The position numbers and the translations under genes were made by a program. 64,000 nucleotides of DNA from Vogesella sp. LIG4. Lineage in GTDB: Bacteria; Pseudomonadota; Gammaproteobacteria; Burkholderiales; Chromobacteriaceae. The notes beneath the pieces were generated by a model that saw only the letters and a list, made by a program, of their open reading frames with translations, ran no database searches and was not told the origin of the DNA. Location: contig NZ_LT607802.1 of NCBI RefSeq assembly GCF_900090205.1, forward strand, positions 2,532,554-2,596,553. Reading direction: 5' to 3'. Of this stretch, positions 17,793 to 27,515 are shown piece by piece. Positions within the stretch are counted from its first letter, which is position 1; every line of letters begins with the position of its first letter.

Positions 17793-19304
17793 ATGGCAAG
17801 GCAACTTGGCCCCGTGCTGCAGTTTCGCGGCAATAACGATGCATATTGTGTCAGCGCGCTCGTGGTGCTGGATCGCGCCGACCCGGCACCGGCCGGGCAA
17901 CTGGGCGATCAGCAGCAGGCGAACGTGCGCTGTCTGGCGGAGATTCCGTTCGAGAACCCGGCGTACAAGGTGTGGCGGCTGGATTTCCGCATTGCGCAGG
18001 GTGCCGCCGCCGCGCGCTACGACTACCGTGTGGCCGAGGTGGCTGGCAGCTTCGTGGTGCCGGGGCGCGATGACATGCCGCGGCTGGCCTATGGCTCCTG
18101 CAACGGTTTTTCCGACCCCAAGCTGATGAAGCAGGTGGCCGACCACAACGAGCGCTGGCGGCACCTGGCCGGCCTGCATGCGGCCAACCCTTACCACCTG
18201 CTGTTGCTGGGCGGCGACCAGGTGTACTCCGATGCGATGTGGAAGCAGGTAAGCAGTCTGGCCGGCTGGCTGGAGCAGCCGGCGCAGAAGCGCTTCGACC
18301 TGGCGTTCACCCGCGACATGGCGCGACAGCTGGACAGCTATTTCTGCCGCATGTACCTGGAGCGCTGGAGCCGGCCGGAAATCGCCACGGTGCTGGCCGG
18401 CGTGCCCAGCGTGATGATGTGGGACGACCACGACATCATGGACGGCTGGGGCTCCTACCCCAGGCAGCAGCACTACAGCGCGGTGTACCAGGGCATCTAC
18501 GCCGTGGCGCGGCGCTATTTCCGCCTGCTGCAGCTGCAGTGCGCCGCGGACGAGGCGCACCCGGCGGCGCTGGCGGCGGGCGAGGGCTGCCACCTGGCTT
18601 TCGGCCAGCTCGGCGGCATGGCGCTGCTGGTGCCGGACTTGCGTTCGGAACGCCAGCCGGCAGGCGATGCCGGCCAGCCGGAACAGATCATCTCGGCGCA
18701 GGGCTGGCAAGCCATCTATGGCTGGCTGGACGGCCGCCAGCAGGGCGGTGACAAGCACCTGTTGCTGATGTCCAGCATCCCGGTGGCCTACCTCGACCTG
18801 GGCAGCATCGAGCGGATGCTGAACACGCTGCCCGGGCAGCAGGAACTGGAAGACGACCTGCGCGACCACTGGTCCAGCGAGCCGCATCTGCAGGAGCGCA
18901 AGCGGCTGATCCACCGCCTGTTCGACCATGCCGCCGCCAAGGGTTGCCGCATCACCATTCTGTCCGGCGATGTGCATGTGGGGGCGCTGTCGGTGCTGGA
19001 GTCCACCCGCCAGCCGGGTGCGGCGCGGGGGCAGAGCATCATCAACCAGCTGGTGTCCACCGGCATCGTGCACCCGGCGCCGCCGGCGATTGCGCGTTTC
19101 GTGCTGGAGCAGCTGGCCGGCAAGGTGGAGCAGGTGGATCAGGGCATTACCGCCAGCATGCTGCCCATCGCCAGCCGCAGCCGTTACCTGATCGGCGCGC
19201 GCAACTGGCTGGCGGTGGAGCCGGATGCGGACAAGCGCTTGTGGTGCAACTGGCACGTGGAGGGCATGGCCACGCCGCTGACCAAGGTGGTGCACCCGGC
19301 CTGA
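17793..19304 (+). CDS. PhoD-like metallophosphatase
   Basis: The 503-residue protein has the PhoD-like metallophosphoesterase core. PRLAYGSCNGFSDPK carries the conserved Cys, followed by LLLLGGDQVYSD, VPSVMMWDDHDIMDGWGSY and, late, ITILSGDVHVGAL. These residues bind the metal centre. There is no signal peptide or Tat motif, so it is probably cytoplasmic, unlike secreted PhoD; its substrate is unknown. AGGAGG precedes the ATG at 17793. A terminator follows at 19327. Confidence 0.85.
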   Translation: MARQLGPVLQFRGNNDAYCVSALVVLDRADPAPAGQLGDQQQANVRCLAEIPFENPAYKVWRLDFRIAQGAAAARYDYRVAEVAGSFVVPGRDDMPRLAYGSCNGFSDPKLMKQVADHNERWRHLAGLHAANPYHLLLLGGDQVYSDAMWKQVSSLAGWLEQPAQKRFDLAFTRDMARQLDSYFCRMYLERWSRPEIATVLAGVPSVMMWDDHDIMDGWGSYPRQQHYSAVYQGIYAVARRYFRLLQLQCAADEAHPAALAAGEGCHLAFGQLGGMALLVPDLRSERQPAGDAGQPEQIISAQGWQAIYGWLDGRQQGGDKHLLLMSSIPVAYLDLGSIERMLNTLPGQQELEDDLRDHWSSEPHLQERKRLIHRLFDHAAAKGCRITILSGDVHVGALSVLESTRQPGAARGQSIINQLVSTGIVHPAPPAIARFVLEQLAGKVEQVDQGITASMLPIASRSRYLIGARNWLAVEPDADKRLWCNWHVEGMATPLTKVVHPA

Positions 19305-19326
19305 GGCGCGCGGGGCCGTGGAAATG

Positions 19327-19353
19327 AAAAAGAGACCGGGACGGTCTCTTTTT
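19327..19353. terminator. Bidirectional Rho-independent terminator
   Basis: An AAAAAGAGACCG/CGGTCTCTTTTT hairpin lies between the convergent genes ending at 19304 and 19395. A 10-mer copy follows at 19370. Confidence 0.92.
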
Positions 19354-19394
19354 CGTGGCGGGCGGGCCGTGCGGCCAACCCTGGCCGGTACAGC

Positions 19395-19682
19395 TTACTG
19401 CTGTTTCGGCATGATGTTGTTGAACACGAACTTCACGCCCGGCACCTTCTCGGCGGCCATGCCCACGTCGGCCATCTGCAGACCCTGGTCCACGGTGCCT
19501 TCGATGGTGACGTTGCCGTCCTTGGCGCTTACTTTCAGGTTGAAGGCTTTCAGGGTATCGGAGCTATCGATGGCAGCTTTCACGTCGCTGGCCAGTTTCA
19601 GGTCTTCGGCTTCGCCGGCAACAGCCATCAGGCTGGAAGCAAACAGAACAGCGGCAGCAGACAGACGGATCAGTTTTTTCAT
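19395..19682 (-). CDS. Small exported BON-domain protein
   Basis: The 95-residue protein has a signal peptide (MKKLIRLSAAAVLFASSLMAVAG). A single BON domain follows (LASDVKAAIDSSDTLKAFNLKVSAKDGNVTIEGTV, key residues, then QMADVGMAAEKVPGVKFVFNNI). BON proteins such as OsmY are periplasmic and bind phospholipid, often under osmotic or envelope stress. AAGGGAG lies upstream of the ATG. Confidence 0.9.
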   Translation of the reverse strand: MKKLIRLSAAAVLFASSLMAVAGEAEDLKLASDVKAAIDSSDTLKAFNLKVSAKDGNVTIEGTVDQGLQMADVGMAAEKVPGVKFVFNNIMPKQQ

Positions 19683-19873
19683 GTGTATCTCCCTTAAGTA
19701 AATGCCCTGAAGCTTCAGAGTTCATCGCGGGGATGGTACGGCCACATTGTTACGGAAATATTTAGCGAAAACTGGGCCGGCTGGCAGTAAACGACTGATC
19801 TGCCGCTACAAATCGTACTGATCTTCTATAGTGTCGGCGGCGCCTGTCGATCAAACCTGCCGGCGCTAGTCGA

Positions 19874-20974
19874 TCAAGCCTGGCGGCTTTCGCCCAGCAG
19901 GCGGCGCAGCCCGGCCATTACCGTCAGGTTGGCGCTTTCCATGTCCGCCAGCGCCCGCAGTGCGCCGTCCAGATCGTCGCTGCGGTAGCGTTGCAGTGCC
20001 CGGCGCGCGTGTTCGTGCACGTCGCGGTGCGGGGGGGCCAGTTCGCGGTAGGTGGCCTGGCCGGCAAAGCTGCTCTTGCCTTCGCCGCTGAAATACCACT
20101 GCCCCAGCCGGCACTCGGTTTCATCCGGCAGCGTCTGCTCGTCCAGTTCGGACAGCCCCAGCACTGCCTTGTATACCGCCATCTTCAGCAGCAGCTCCTC
20201 GATATTGGCCAGCTCCACCGTGGCCAGCCGGGCAGACGTGCCGATGGAGTGCTGCATGTGCTGCGACAGCTCCAGCAGGTGCTGCATGCTGTGCATGGCC
20301 TGCTCGCTGCTGTCGCGGTGCTGCCCGGCCTCGCTGGCGCCGCTGGTCATGATGCTGCGGGCGTTGTCGGTGTCCTCGCGGATGGCGCCGACCAGGGTGC
20401 TGATGTCGCTGGTGGCGGTGGCGGTGCGCTCGGCCAGCTTGCGCACTTCGTCGGCTACCACGGCAAAGCCGCGCCCGGCCTCGCCGGCACGGGCGGCTTC
20501 GATGGCGGCGTTCAGCGCCAGCAGGTTGGTCTGCTCGGCAATATCGCGGATCAGCTGCACGATGCCGCCGATTTCGCCGGCCCGGCGCGCCAGGGTGTCC
20601 ACGCTGGCGCTGGCGGCGGTGATGCGGGTGGTCATGGCCTGCAGGTTGGCCGCAATGCTTTCGAAGGCGGCGCGATTGGCGCCGGATTCGCTGGCGGCGG
20701 TGCGGGCGGTGGCCAGCTCGTCTTCCAGGTGCCGGCTCAGGCCGCTGAACGATTGCTGGATGCCTTCCAGCGATTCGCCAAAGCGCGGCAGGTTGGCCAG
20801 CACGCCGGTCTGCCAGTCGTGGCGGCGGCTGAGCTGCGCTTGCGCAGCCTGTTGTTCGGCCAGCTGGCGGCGGCAGTCGGCCAGTTCCTGTTGCAGAGCC
20901 TGCTGCTGCGCGCGCAGGGTGGCGTTTTCGGCCTGGGCTTCGGCCAGCAGGTGGCGGGTGTGGGTACCAAACAT
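19874..20974 (-). CDS. Soluble chemoreceptor with divergent CZB domain
   Basis: The 366-residue protein is a paralogue of the receptor at 11080-12183. It has an N-terminal coiled coil, a signalling hairpin ([41 protein letters not shown], key residues) and a C-terminal CZB-like domain. The Cys ([16 protein letters not shown]) and the two C-terminal His ([13 protein letters not shown]) ligands remain. The first His position reads Glu ([13 protein letters not shown] against [12 protein letters not shown] in the paralogue). Either zinc binding is altered or another residue substitutes. No membrane segment is seen. Confidence 0.88.
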   Translation of the reverse strand: MFGTHTRHLLAEAQAENATLRAQQQALQQELADCRRQLAEQQAAQAQLSRRHDWQTGVLANLPRFGESLEGIQQSFSGLSRHLEDELATARTAASESGANRAAFESIAANLQAMTTRITAASASVDTLARRAGEIGGIVQLIRDIAEQTNLLALNAAIEAARAGEAGRGFAVVADEVRKLAERTATATSDISTLVGAIREDTDNARSIMTSGASEAGQHRDSSEQAMHSMQHLLELSQHMQHSIGTSARLATVELANIEELLLKMAVYKAVLGLSELDEQTLPDETECRLGQWYFSGEGKSSFAGQATYRELAPPHRDVHEHARRALQRYRSDDLDGALRALADMESANLTVMAGLRRLLGESRQA

Positions 20975-21126
20975 GACGACTCCGGGCGGGGTGTAATGTT
21001 GAGTAATTTACTCGGTTATTCGTCGCCGGAAATTGATGGCGGTCAAGCGGCGCGGCGGCGAGATAGGCCCTGTACCAGCGCCGCATTTCTGCCACAATGC
21101 CGTTTTATCGCTACCGCTGTCCGCCC

Positions 21127-21993
21127 ATGCCTACTGCCGCGTCTACTTCGATTCCGCCTGCCAGCGTGCAGCTGGACGGTGTGCCGCAGGCGTTCGAGCA
21201 TCCGGCGGACCGCGCCGAATTCTGCCAGCCGCTGCCGGGGGTGGAGCTGTACCGCGCCCACATCGTGCGCTACGCCTTCGAGCCGCATACCCACGAGGCT
21301 TTCGGCCTGGGGGCCATTGCCAGTGGCGTGGAGCGCTTCCGCTACAGCGGCAGCGAGCACCTGGCGCCGCCCGGTTCGCTGGTGATGATGAACCCGGACG
21401 AGCTGCACACCGGGCAGGCGGCCACCGAGCAGGGCTGGTGCTACAACATGGCGTATATCGACCCGGAGGTCGTGGCGCGGGTTACCGGCGAGGATGGCTG
21501 GTGCTTCAACGATGCCGTGCGTCACGACCCGGCCATTGCGCAGCGCGTGGGGCGGCGGCTGGCGGCGCTGTGGCAGGCGGACGAGCCACTGGCCTTCGAC
21601 AGCCAGCTGTACGAACTGCTGGCCGAGTTCCGCCCGCTGGCGCGGGTGTCGCGCCCGGCCCGGCCGCAGGGCGATGTGCGGCTGACGGCGGTGGTGGACT
21701 ATCTGCGTGCCAATCTGGCCGAGCGGCTGACGCTGCAGCAGCTGGCCGCGGTGGCCGGGCTCAGCCCTTATCACTTGCTGCGCTGCTTCCGCGCGCAGTA
21801 CCACGTTACGCCGCAGCAGATGCTGATGGCGCTGCGGCTGTTCGAGGCCAAGCGCCTGCTGGCCACCGGCCTGCCGCCGGCGCAGGTGGCCGCCGCCGCC
21901 GGGCTGACCGACCAGTCGCACCTCACCCGCGCCTTCGTCAAACGCTACGGTGTGACACCGGCGCGATACCAGCAACAGCTGCGCCTGCGTTAA
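21127..21993 (+). CDS. AraC-family transcriptional regulator with cupin sensor domain
   Basis: The 288-residue regulator has an N-terminal AraC-type cupin (RYAFEPHTHEAFGLGAIASG, then PDELHTG) and two HTH motifs (LTLQQLAAVAGLSPYHLLRCFRAQYHVTPQQML and AQVAAAAGLTDQSHLTRAFVKRYGVTPARYQQ, key residues). The EamA exporter gene follows in the same direction after 80 bases and is a likely target, as in many AraC/LysE-EamA pairs. A start at 21097 is also possible. Confidence 0.88.
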   Translation: MPTAASTSIPPASVQLDGVPQAFEHPADRAEFCQPLPGVELYRAHIVRYAFEPHTHEAFGLGAIASGVERFRYSGSEHLAPPGSLVMMNPDELHTGQAATEQGWCYNMAYIDPEVVARVTGEDGWCFNDAVRHDPAIAQRVGRRLAALWQADEPLAFDSQLYELLAEFRPLARVSRPARPQGDVRLTAVVDYLRANLAERLTLQQLAAVAGLSPYHLLRCFRAQYHVTPQQMLMALRLFEAKRLLATGLPPAQVAAAAGLTDQSHLTRAFVKRYGVTPARYQQQLRLR

Positions 21994-22073
21994 GCCGCCG
22001 GTTCATCGCAATCTGGTACAAGACCGCGCCTTGCGGCTAACCTACACTGCGCCCGAATCATCGGGAGAAACGT

Positions 22074-23042
22074 ATGTTGGCAGGCGTGTTGTATGCATTG
22101 GTGGCGGGTCTGATGTGGGGCCTGGTGTTTCTGGCGCCGCAGATGCTGCCGGAGTACCCGGCGGCCATGCTGTCGGTAGGGCGCTATCTGGCCTTCGGCT
22201 GCATCGCCATTCCGCTGGCCTGGCTGGATCGCGCCGCGCTGCGCGAACTGACGCGCAGCGACTGGCTGGAGGCGCTCAAGCTCGCCGCCATCGGCAACCT
22301 GTTGTACTACCTGTGCCTGGCCAGCGCCATCCAGCGCGCCGGCGGCCCGCTGCCCACCATGCTGATCGGCACCTTGCCGGTAGTCATTGCCATCTGCGCC
22401 AACCTGCGTGACCACCAGCGTGACGGCCGCCTGCCGTGGCTGCGCCTGCTGCCCTCGCTGCTGCTGATCGGCATCGGCATCGGCTGTGTCAACAGCGTGG
22501 AGCTGGATGCACTGCAGCGCAGCGGCGGCGCCGACCTGGGGCGCTACGCCAGCGGTGCGCTGCTGGCCTGCCTGGCGGTGGCGTGCTGGACCTGGTACCC
22601 GCTGCGCAATGCCGACTGGCTGCGCGACCACCAGGGCCGCAGCCCGCGCACCTGGGCCACCGCCCAGGGCGTGGCTACCCTGCCGCTGGCGCTGCTGGGT
22701 TTTGCCCTGCTGTGGCTGCTGCAAAGCGGCGGCAGCAGCGGCTTTGCCATGCCGCTGGGGCCGCAGCCTGCGCGCTTCCTGGGGCTGATGGCGGCCATCG
22801 GCCTGCTGGCCTCCTGGCTGGGCACGCTGTGCTGGAACGAGGCCAGCCAGCGGCTGCCCACTGCGCTGGTGGGACAGCTGATCGTATTTGAAACACTGGC
22901 GGCATTAGGCTATGCCTTCATCTGGCGCGGGGTGATGCCGCAGCCGCTGACCATGCTGGGCATCGCACTGCTGGTGGCCGGGGTGTGGTGGGCGCTGCGG
23001 GTGAAGCCGGAGCCGGTGGCGAGCGAAGGGCACGCAGCCTGA
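22074..23042 (+). CDS. EamA/DMT-family exporter
   Basis: The 322-residue protein has about ten transmembrane helices in two EamA repeats: LAGVLYALVAGLMWGLVFL at the N-terminus and ALLACLAVACWTWYPLRNADW opening the second repeat. DMT transporters export amino acids, nucleosides or related metabolites; no substrate is indicated. CGGGAGAAACGT precedes the start. It probably forms a unit with the AraC regulator upstream. Confidence 0.87.
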   Translation: MLAGVLYALVAGLMWGLVFLAPQMLPEYPAAMLSVGRYLAFGCIAIPLAWLDRAALRELTRSDWLEALKLAAIGNLLYYLCLASAIQRAGGPLPTMLIGTLPVVIAICANLRDHQRDGRLPWLRLLPSLLLIGIGIGCVNSVELDALQRSGGADLGRYASGALLACLAVACWTWYPLRNADWLRDHQGRSPRTWATAQGVATLPLALLGFALLWLLQSGGSSGFAMPLGPQPARFLGLMAAIGLLASWLGTLCWNEASQRLPTALVGQLIVFETLAALGYAFIWRGVMPQPLTMLGIALLVAGVWWALRVKPEPVASEGHAA

Positions 23043-23251
23043 GCTGCGACTACTGTTGTAAGAAAACATACAGAAAGCGAGCAAAAAACCAACAATTGAA
23101 ATTTTTGTTAAACATGCCCGTAACATGGCCTATATATTCTCTGGTGCTGGCCCGCAAGTGAAAACCCTGTTGCAATCAGGGTGCTGGCGGAATCGCAGCT
23201 GCCGCCGGCGGCTGTTGACTGGACTTTCCAAATACTAGGGAGTGGCAATCC

Positions 23252-24319
23252 ATGTTCAAGCAAGTTTCGAAATTGTCAGCCGGCGCATTGCTGGTGGCAT
23301 GTGCCCTGAATGCCAATGCAGCTGACTCCGTGCTGCGCCTGCTGACCTGGGCCGACTACGCACCGCAGGCAGTGGTGGACCAGTTCAAGAAGGAAACCGG
23401 CATCACTGTTGAAGTGACCCTGTCCAATAACGAGGAAATGATCTCCAAGCTGCGCGCCACCGGCGGCGCCGGCTTTGACCTGGTGAACCCCAGCCAGGAC
23501 CGCATCACCGGCCCGGCGCGCGAATTCGGCATCTACCGCCCGATCGACCTGGCCAAGGTCAAGACCGCCAACTTCATTCCGTCCATGCTGGCCGCCACCG
23601 AGAAAGTCACCGGCCTGAACGGCAAGGTATACGGCCTGCCGCTGTTCTGGGGTACCGACGGCCTGGTGCTGAACGCCACCAAGAGCAAGGCTGCCGACTA
23701 CAGCGACCTGTGCAGCCCGCAGTACGCCGGCAAGACCGCGGTGCGCCTGAAGCGCCCGACGCTGATCGCGCAGGCATTCTCCATGGGCAAGGACCCGTTC
23801 AAGGCCTACGCCAACCCGAAGGAATACGAGGCCATCATGACCGCAGCCGGCGACAAGCTGATCAGCTGCAAGAAGAACCTCAAGTACTTCTGGGAAAGCA
23901 AGGACCAGCTGCTGAACGACATCCGCAGCGGTGAAGTGGTTGCCGCGCAGATGTGGGATGCCGGCGGCTGGAAGCTGAACAGCGAAAACCCGAACATCAA
24001 GTTCGTGGCACCCAAGTCCGGCGCGCTGGGCTGGGTGGATACCTTCGCCATTCCGGCCAAGTCCAAGAACCTGGACGCTGCCTACAAGTGGATCAACTTC
24101 GTGACCCGCCCGGAAATTGCCGCCCAGCTGGCCAAGTCCGCCGGCAGCTTCACCGCGGTGAAGGGCGCCGAGAACTTCATGGATGCACAGATGAAGAAGC
24201 AGCTGTCTGACTCCTTCCCGCCGGCCGCCATGAAGAACATCAAGTGGTACCCGGCGATTCCGGCTGGCCTGGAAGAGATCGACGGCAAGGTGCTGGACCG
24301 CGTGAAGGCGGCCAGCTAA
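23252..24319 (+). CDS. Polyamine ABC transporter periplasmic binding protein (PotD/PotF-like)
   Basis: The 355-residue protein has a signal peptide (cleavage after ACALNANA). The PotD/PotF fold follows: LRLLTWADYAPQAVVDQFKKETGI at the start, LVNPSQDRITGPAREFG, YGLPLFWGTDGLVLN and the hinge region VAAQMWDAGGWKLNSENPNIKFVAPKSGALGWVDTFAIP (key residues). It should deliver putrescine/spermidine or a related cation to the permeases encoded downstream. GGGAG lies before the ATG. The 209-base leader has a CCCTG/CAGGG hairpin near 23169-23188. Confidence 0.88.
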   Translation: MFKQVSKLSAGALLVACALNANAADSVLRLLTWADYAPQAVVDQFKKETGITVEVTLSNNEEMISKLRATGGAGFDLVNPSQDRITGPAREFGIYRPIDLAKVKTANFIPSMLAATEKVTGLNGKVYGLPLFWGTDGLVLNATKSKAADYSDLCSPQYAGKTAVRLKRPTLIAQAFSMGKDPFKAYANPKEYEAIMTAAGDKLISCKKNLKYFWESKDQLLNDIRSGEVVAAQMWDAGGWKLNSENPNIKFVAPKSGALGWVDTFAIPAKSKNLDAAYKWINFVTRPEIAAQLAKSAGSFTAVKGAENFMDAQMKKQLSDSFPPAAMKNIKWYPAIPAGLEEIDGKVLDRVKAAS

Positions 24320-24545
24320 ACCCTGCGGCCGGCCACGGTCGTGGCCGGCCATCCCCCGCATGGCCGCTGTGGCGGCCTGCAGGCTGCCTGCAATCGCCTT
24401 CCAGGGCCAGCCCTGCCCGGCGATTGCATCGGCAGCCTTCCTGTTTTCTCGACATGCTCCTGCCGCCCGGCGGCGGGGGCATGCCGGCAAGCTCATGGCC
24501 GCCACCACGGCCTTTTCTCCACCGCACGTCTGAATGGGGCTCCCC

Positions 24546-25640
24546 ATGCCGCATACCCCGCAACATGACGCCATCGACTTGTCGGTGCGTGGCGTCAGCA
24601 AACACTACACCAACTTTACCGCCGTCGATCAGCTGAGCCTGGATGTCGCCAAGGGCAGCTTCTTTTCCATTCTCGGCCCCTCCGGCTGCGGCAAGACCAC
24701 GCTGCTGCGCATGATTGCCGGCTTCATTGCCCCGGATGACGGCGATATCGTCATCGGTGGCCACTCCATGCGCGACGTGGCGCCCAACCGCCGCCCGGTG
24801 AACATGGTGTTCCAGCATCTGGCGCTGTTCCCGATGATGTCGGTAGGCGACAACGTGGGCTACGGCCTGTCACGCCGCGGCCTCGCCAAGGCCGATATCC
24901 GCCGCAAGAGCGAGGCGATGCTGGAGCGCGTCGGCCTGCCGGGTACCGCCAACAAGCGCATCGACCAGCTTTCCGGCGGCCAGAAGCAGCGCGTGGCGAT
25001 TGCCCGCAGCCTGGTGCTGGAGCCGACCCTGCTGCTGCTGGACGAGCCGCTGGGCGCACTGGACCTCAAGCTGCGCGAACACATGAAGCTGGAGCTGAAG
25101 CAGCTGCAGCACGAGATCGGCACCACCTTCGTCTACATCACCCACGACCAGAGCGAGGCGCTGGTGATGTCCGACCAGGTGGCGGTAATGAACAAGGGCC
25201 GCTTCGAGCAGGTGGGCACGCCGCAGGAGCTGTACTACCGGCCGGCCAGTGCCTTCGTGGCGGGTTTTGTCGGCAACAGCAACCGGCTGGACGTGAACCT
25301 GTCCGGCGCCGGCGAGGGCGTGGCCGCCAGCGGCCTGCCGCTGAAGTTGGCCGCACAGCAGGGCGACAGCAGCGGCAGCCAGGCACTGTTCATTCGCCCG
25401 GAAACCATTGCGCTGTCGCGGCATGAGGCCGATGTGGCCGCCTTCGACAACCGCCTGCCGTGCCGGGTGGAAACGCTGTACTTCGACGGCGCCAATTCCA
25501 CGGTGCAGGTGCGCGATGCCCGCTACGGCACGCCGCTGCACGTGGCGCTGCCGCACACCGGCCAGCATGCCGACCTGCAGCCGGGCGAGACGGTGTTCCT
25601 CGGCATCCGCGCCGAGCACGCCAAGGCCTTCCGGGAGTGA
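24546..25640 (+). CDS. Polyamine ABC transporter ATPase (PotA/PotG-like)
   Basis: The 364-residue ABC ATPase has Walker A GPSGCGKTT, Q-loop NMVFQHLALFPMMS, signature LSGGQKQRVAIARSL, Walker B LLLLDEPLGALD and H-loop YITHDQSEAL. A C-terminal TOBE domain (LPCRVETLYFDGANSTVQV) marks the polyamine/spermidine subfamily. It energises uptake by the two permeases that follow. It lies 226 bases after the binding-protein gene; the spacer holds a GGCCGGCCACG-type hairpin (about 24325-24352) that may attenuate. Confidence 0.92.
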   Translation: MPHTPQHDAIDLSVRGVSKHYTNFTAVDQLSLDVAKGSFFSILGPSGCGKTTLLRMIAGFIAPDDGDIVIGGHSMRDVAPNRRPVNMVFQHLALFPMMSVGDNVGYGLSRRGLAKADIRRKSEAMLERVGLPGTANKRIDQLSGGQKQRVAIARSLVLEPTLLLLDEPLGALDLKLREHMKLELKQLQHEIGTTFVYITHDQSEALVMSDQVAVMNKGRFEQVGTPQELYYRPASAFVAGFVGNSNRLDVNLSGAGEGVAASGLPLKLAAQQGDSSGSQALFIRPETIALSRHEADVAAFDNRLPCRVETLYFDGANSTVQVRDARYGTPLHVALPHTGQHADLQPGETVFLGIRAEHAKAFRE

Positions 25641-25645
25641 GCGCC

Positions 25646-26515
25646 ATGAACGTACTGGCCCCGCGCCGTTTCGGCCTGTTCCTGCTGCTGGCGCCCGCCG
25701 TGCTGTGGCTGGCGCTGCTGATCCTGCTGCCGCATGTGGAAGTCGGCCTGCTGTCGTTCCGCGAGCGGGTAGGCCCCGGCGAATTCGCCCCCAGCCTCAA
25801 GCAGTACCTGACCTTTTTCGACGAGCCGCTGTACTGGCACACCTTCGTGCGCACCGCGCTGATGTCGGTGATCGTTACCGTGCTGGCACTGCTGCTGGCG
25901 TTTCCGGTGGCGTGGAGTATCGCCAAGGTGGCGCGCGGCCGGGTGCGCGCGCTGCAGATGGCCGGCATCCTGCTGCCGTTCTGGGCCAGCGAGCTGGTGC
26001 GCATGCTGGGCTGGCTGATCCTGCTGCGAGGCTCCGGGGTGGTGCCGCAGATCCTGTACCAGCTGGGGTTCACCGCCGAGCCGGTGGAACTGCTGTACCA
26101 CGACGCCACCATTCTGGTGGGGCTGGTGTACAGCTCGCTGCTGTTCATGCTGGTGCCCTTGATCAACGCGCTGGAAACGCTGGACGACAGCCTGATCGAA
26201 GCCGCCTACGACCTGGGCGGCAACCGGCTGGACATCCTGCGCCGCATCGTGGTGCCGCATGCCGCGCCCGGCATTGCCGCCGGCTGCATCATGGTGTTCA
26301 TGCTGACGCTGGGCAATTACCTGACGCCGGTGATCCTGGGTGGCAAGAACTCGATGTGGTTCACCGAGCAGATCTACACCCAGTTCATTACCCGTTTCAA
26401 CTGGGAGCAGGGCTCGGCCTTCGCCTTCCTGTTGCTGGGGCTGTCGTCGATGCTGGTATGGCTGGGGCTGAAGCTCACCGGCCAGCGTTTTGCCGACTCC
26501 ATGCGCCGTACCTGA
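25646..26515 (+). CDS. Polyamine ABC transporter permease (PotB/PotH-like)
   Basis: The 289-residue membrane protein has six helices and the inner-membrane EAA loop LIEAAYDLGGNRLDILRRIVVPHAAPGI near residue 190. It forms half of the transmembrane channel of the polyamine transporter. The start at 25646 lies 5 bases after the ATPase stop, so the genes are tightly coupled. Confidence 0.92.
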   Translation: MNVLAPRRFGLFLLLAPAVLWLALLILLPHVEVGLLSFRERVGPGEFAPSLKQYLTFFDEPLYWHTFVRTALMSVIVTVLALLLAFPVAWSIAKVARGRVRALQMAGILLPFWASELVRMLGWLILLRGSGVVPQILYQLGFTAEPVELLYHDATILVGLVYSSLLFMLVPLINALETLDDSLIEAAYDLGGNRLDILRRIVVPHAAPGIAAGCIMVFMLTLGNYLTPVILGGKNSMWFTEQIYTQFITRFNWEQGSAFAFLLLGLSSMLVWLGLKLTGQRFADSMRRT

Positions 26516-26525
26516 GGAGCCTGAC

Positions 26526-27383
26526 ATGATTCCAAGCCTGCCGGACAACCGCTGGCTGCTGCGTGGCCGCAGCCTGTACCTGGCCGCGTTCTTCCTGTTC
26601 CTGCTGCTGCCCTTGTCGGTGGTGGCGGTGTTCGCCTTCAACAACTCGCTGTTTCCCACCCCGCCGTGGAAGGGCTTTACCCTGGACTGGTTCCTGGCGC
26701 ACGGCAACGGCCGCACCGGCCTGCTGTTCGACGGCGAGCTGCTGGCCAGCATCTGGCACAGCTGCAAGGTGGCGGTGTGGGTGAGCCTGATCTCGGTGCT
26801 GCTGGGCACCAGCAACGCCTTCCTGCTGGAGCGTGCCGAGTTTCGCGGCAAGGGGCTGTTCTCCACGCTGATGCTGGTGCCGCTGGTGATTCCGGGGGTT
26901 ATCCTCGGCATTTCCATCCTCGCCTTCGCCAGCCAGATCGCCAATTTCTTTGCCGACAACTGGGATATCGAGCTGGAATGGCTGCGCCCCGGCCTGCCGC
27001 TGGTGGTGATGGGGCAGGTGTCCTACATCATCACCATCGCCACGCTGACCATCGCCGCGCGGCTGAAGCGCTTCGACACCTCGCTGGAGGAGGCGGCGCT
27101 GAACCTGGGTGCCAGCCGCTGGGAGATCCTGCGAACCATCACCCTGCCGTACCTGAAGCCGGCCATCATCGGCAGCGGCGCGGTGGCCTTCCTGCTGTCG
27201 TTCGAGAACTTCAACACCACGCTGATGCTGGTGGGCAGCGACAGCCCGCTGACCATCCTGATGTACGGCCGCATGCGCGAGGGTGCCTCGCCGGTGCTGA
27301 ACGCCGTGAGCCTGGGGCTGATGCTGGTGTCGGCGCTGGCGGTGGTGCTGCTGTACCTGCGCAAACCGAAACAGCCGGCCTGA
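26526..27383 (+). CDS. Polyamine ABC transporter permease (PotC/PotI-like)
   Basis: The 285-residue membrane protein is the second permease, with FFLFLLLPLSVVAVFAFNNSLFP as TM1 and the EAA loop LEEAALNLGASRWEILRTITLPYLKP. The order binding protein, ATPase, PotH-type, PotI-type matches the E. coli potFGHI layout. The start follows CCTGAGGAGCCTGAC. A palindromic repeat element (27394-27458) lies directly after the stop. Confidence 0.92.
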   Translation: MIPSLPDNRWLLRGRSLYLAAFFLFLLLPLSVVAVFAFNNSLFPTPPWKGFTLDWFLAHGNGRTGLLFDGELLASIWHSCKVAVWVSLISVLLGTSNAFLLERAEFRGKGLFSTLMLVPLVIPGVILGISILAFASQIANFFADNWDIELEWLRPGLPLVVMGQVSYIITIATLTIAARLKRFDTSLEEAALNLGASRWEILRTITLPYLKPAIIGSGAVAFLLSFENFNTTLMLVGSDSPLTILMYGRMREGASPVLNAVSLGLMLVSALAVVLLYLRKPKQPA

Positions 27384-27393
27384 TGCTGGTGAC

Positions 27394-27458
27394 ACAGGGC
27401 GGGTTGAAGCAGCGCTTCATACCCGCGCGGGTATGGCTTTGCGGCCAACCTGCCCTAC
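27394..27458. repeat. Short copy of the GTAGGGCGGGTT palindromic element
   Basis: It has the same inner CATACCCGCG/CGGGTATG and outer GGGCGGGTT/AACCTGCCCTAC arms as the tandem repeat at 16.0 kb, but in inverted order and with the centre deleted. It contains a 10-mer copy at 27440. Confidence 0.75.
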
Positions 27459-27515
27459 GATGTTTTGTCCGGCGCTATGCCGAAGTAGCCAGCCCGAACA
27501 AGATTGGAGAACAAC

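Noticed and set aside
17739..19295. Long minus-strand open frame opposite the PhoD-like gene
   Set aside because: Composition is typical of a GC-rich shadow; the plus strand shows clear phosphatase motifs.
23140..23200. A second sigma-54-like promoter before the polyamine-binding gene
   Set aside because: It shares GCTGGCCCGCAA with the dctB leader but has no GC at the -12 position.
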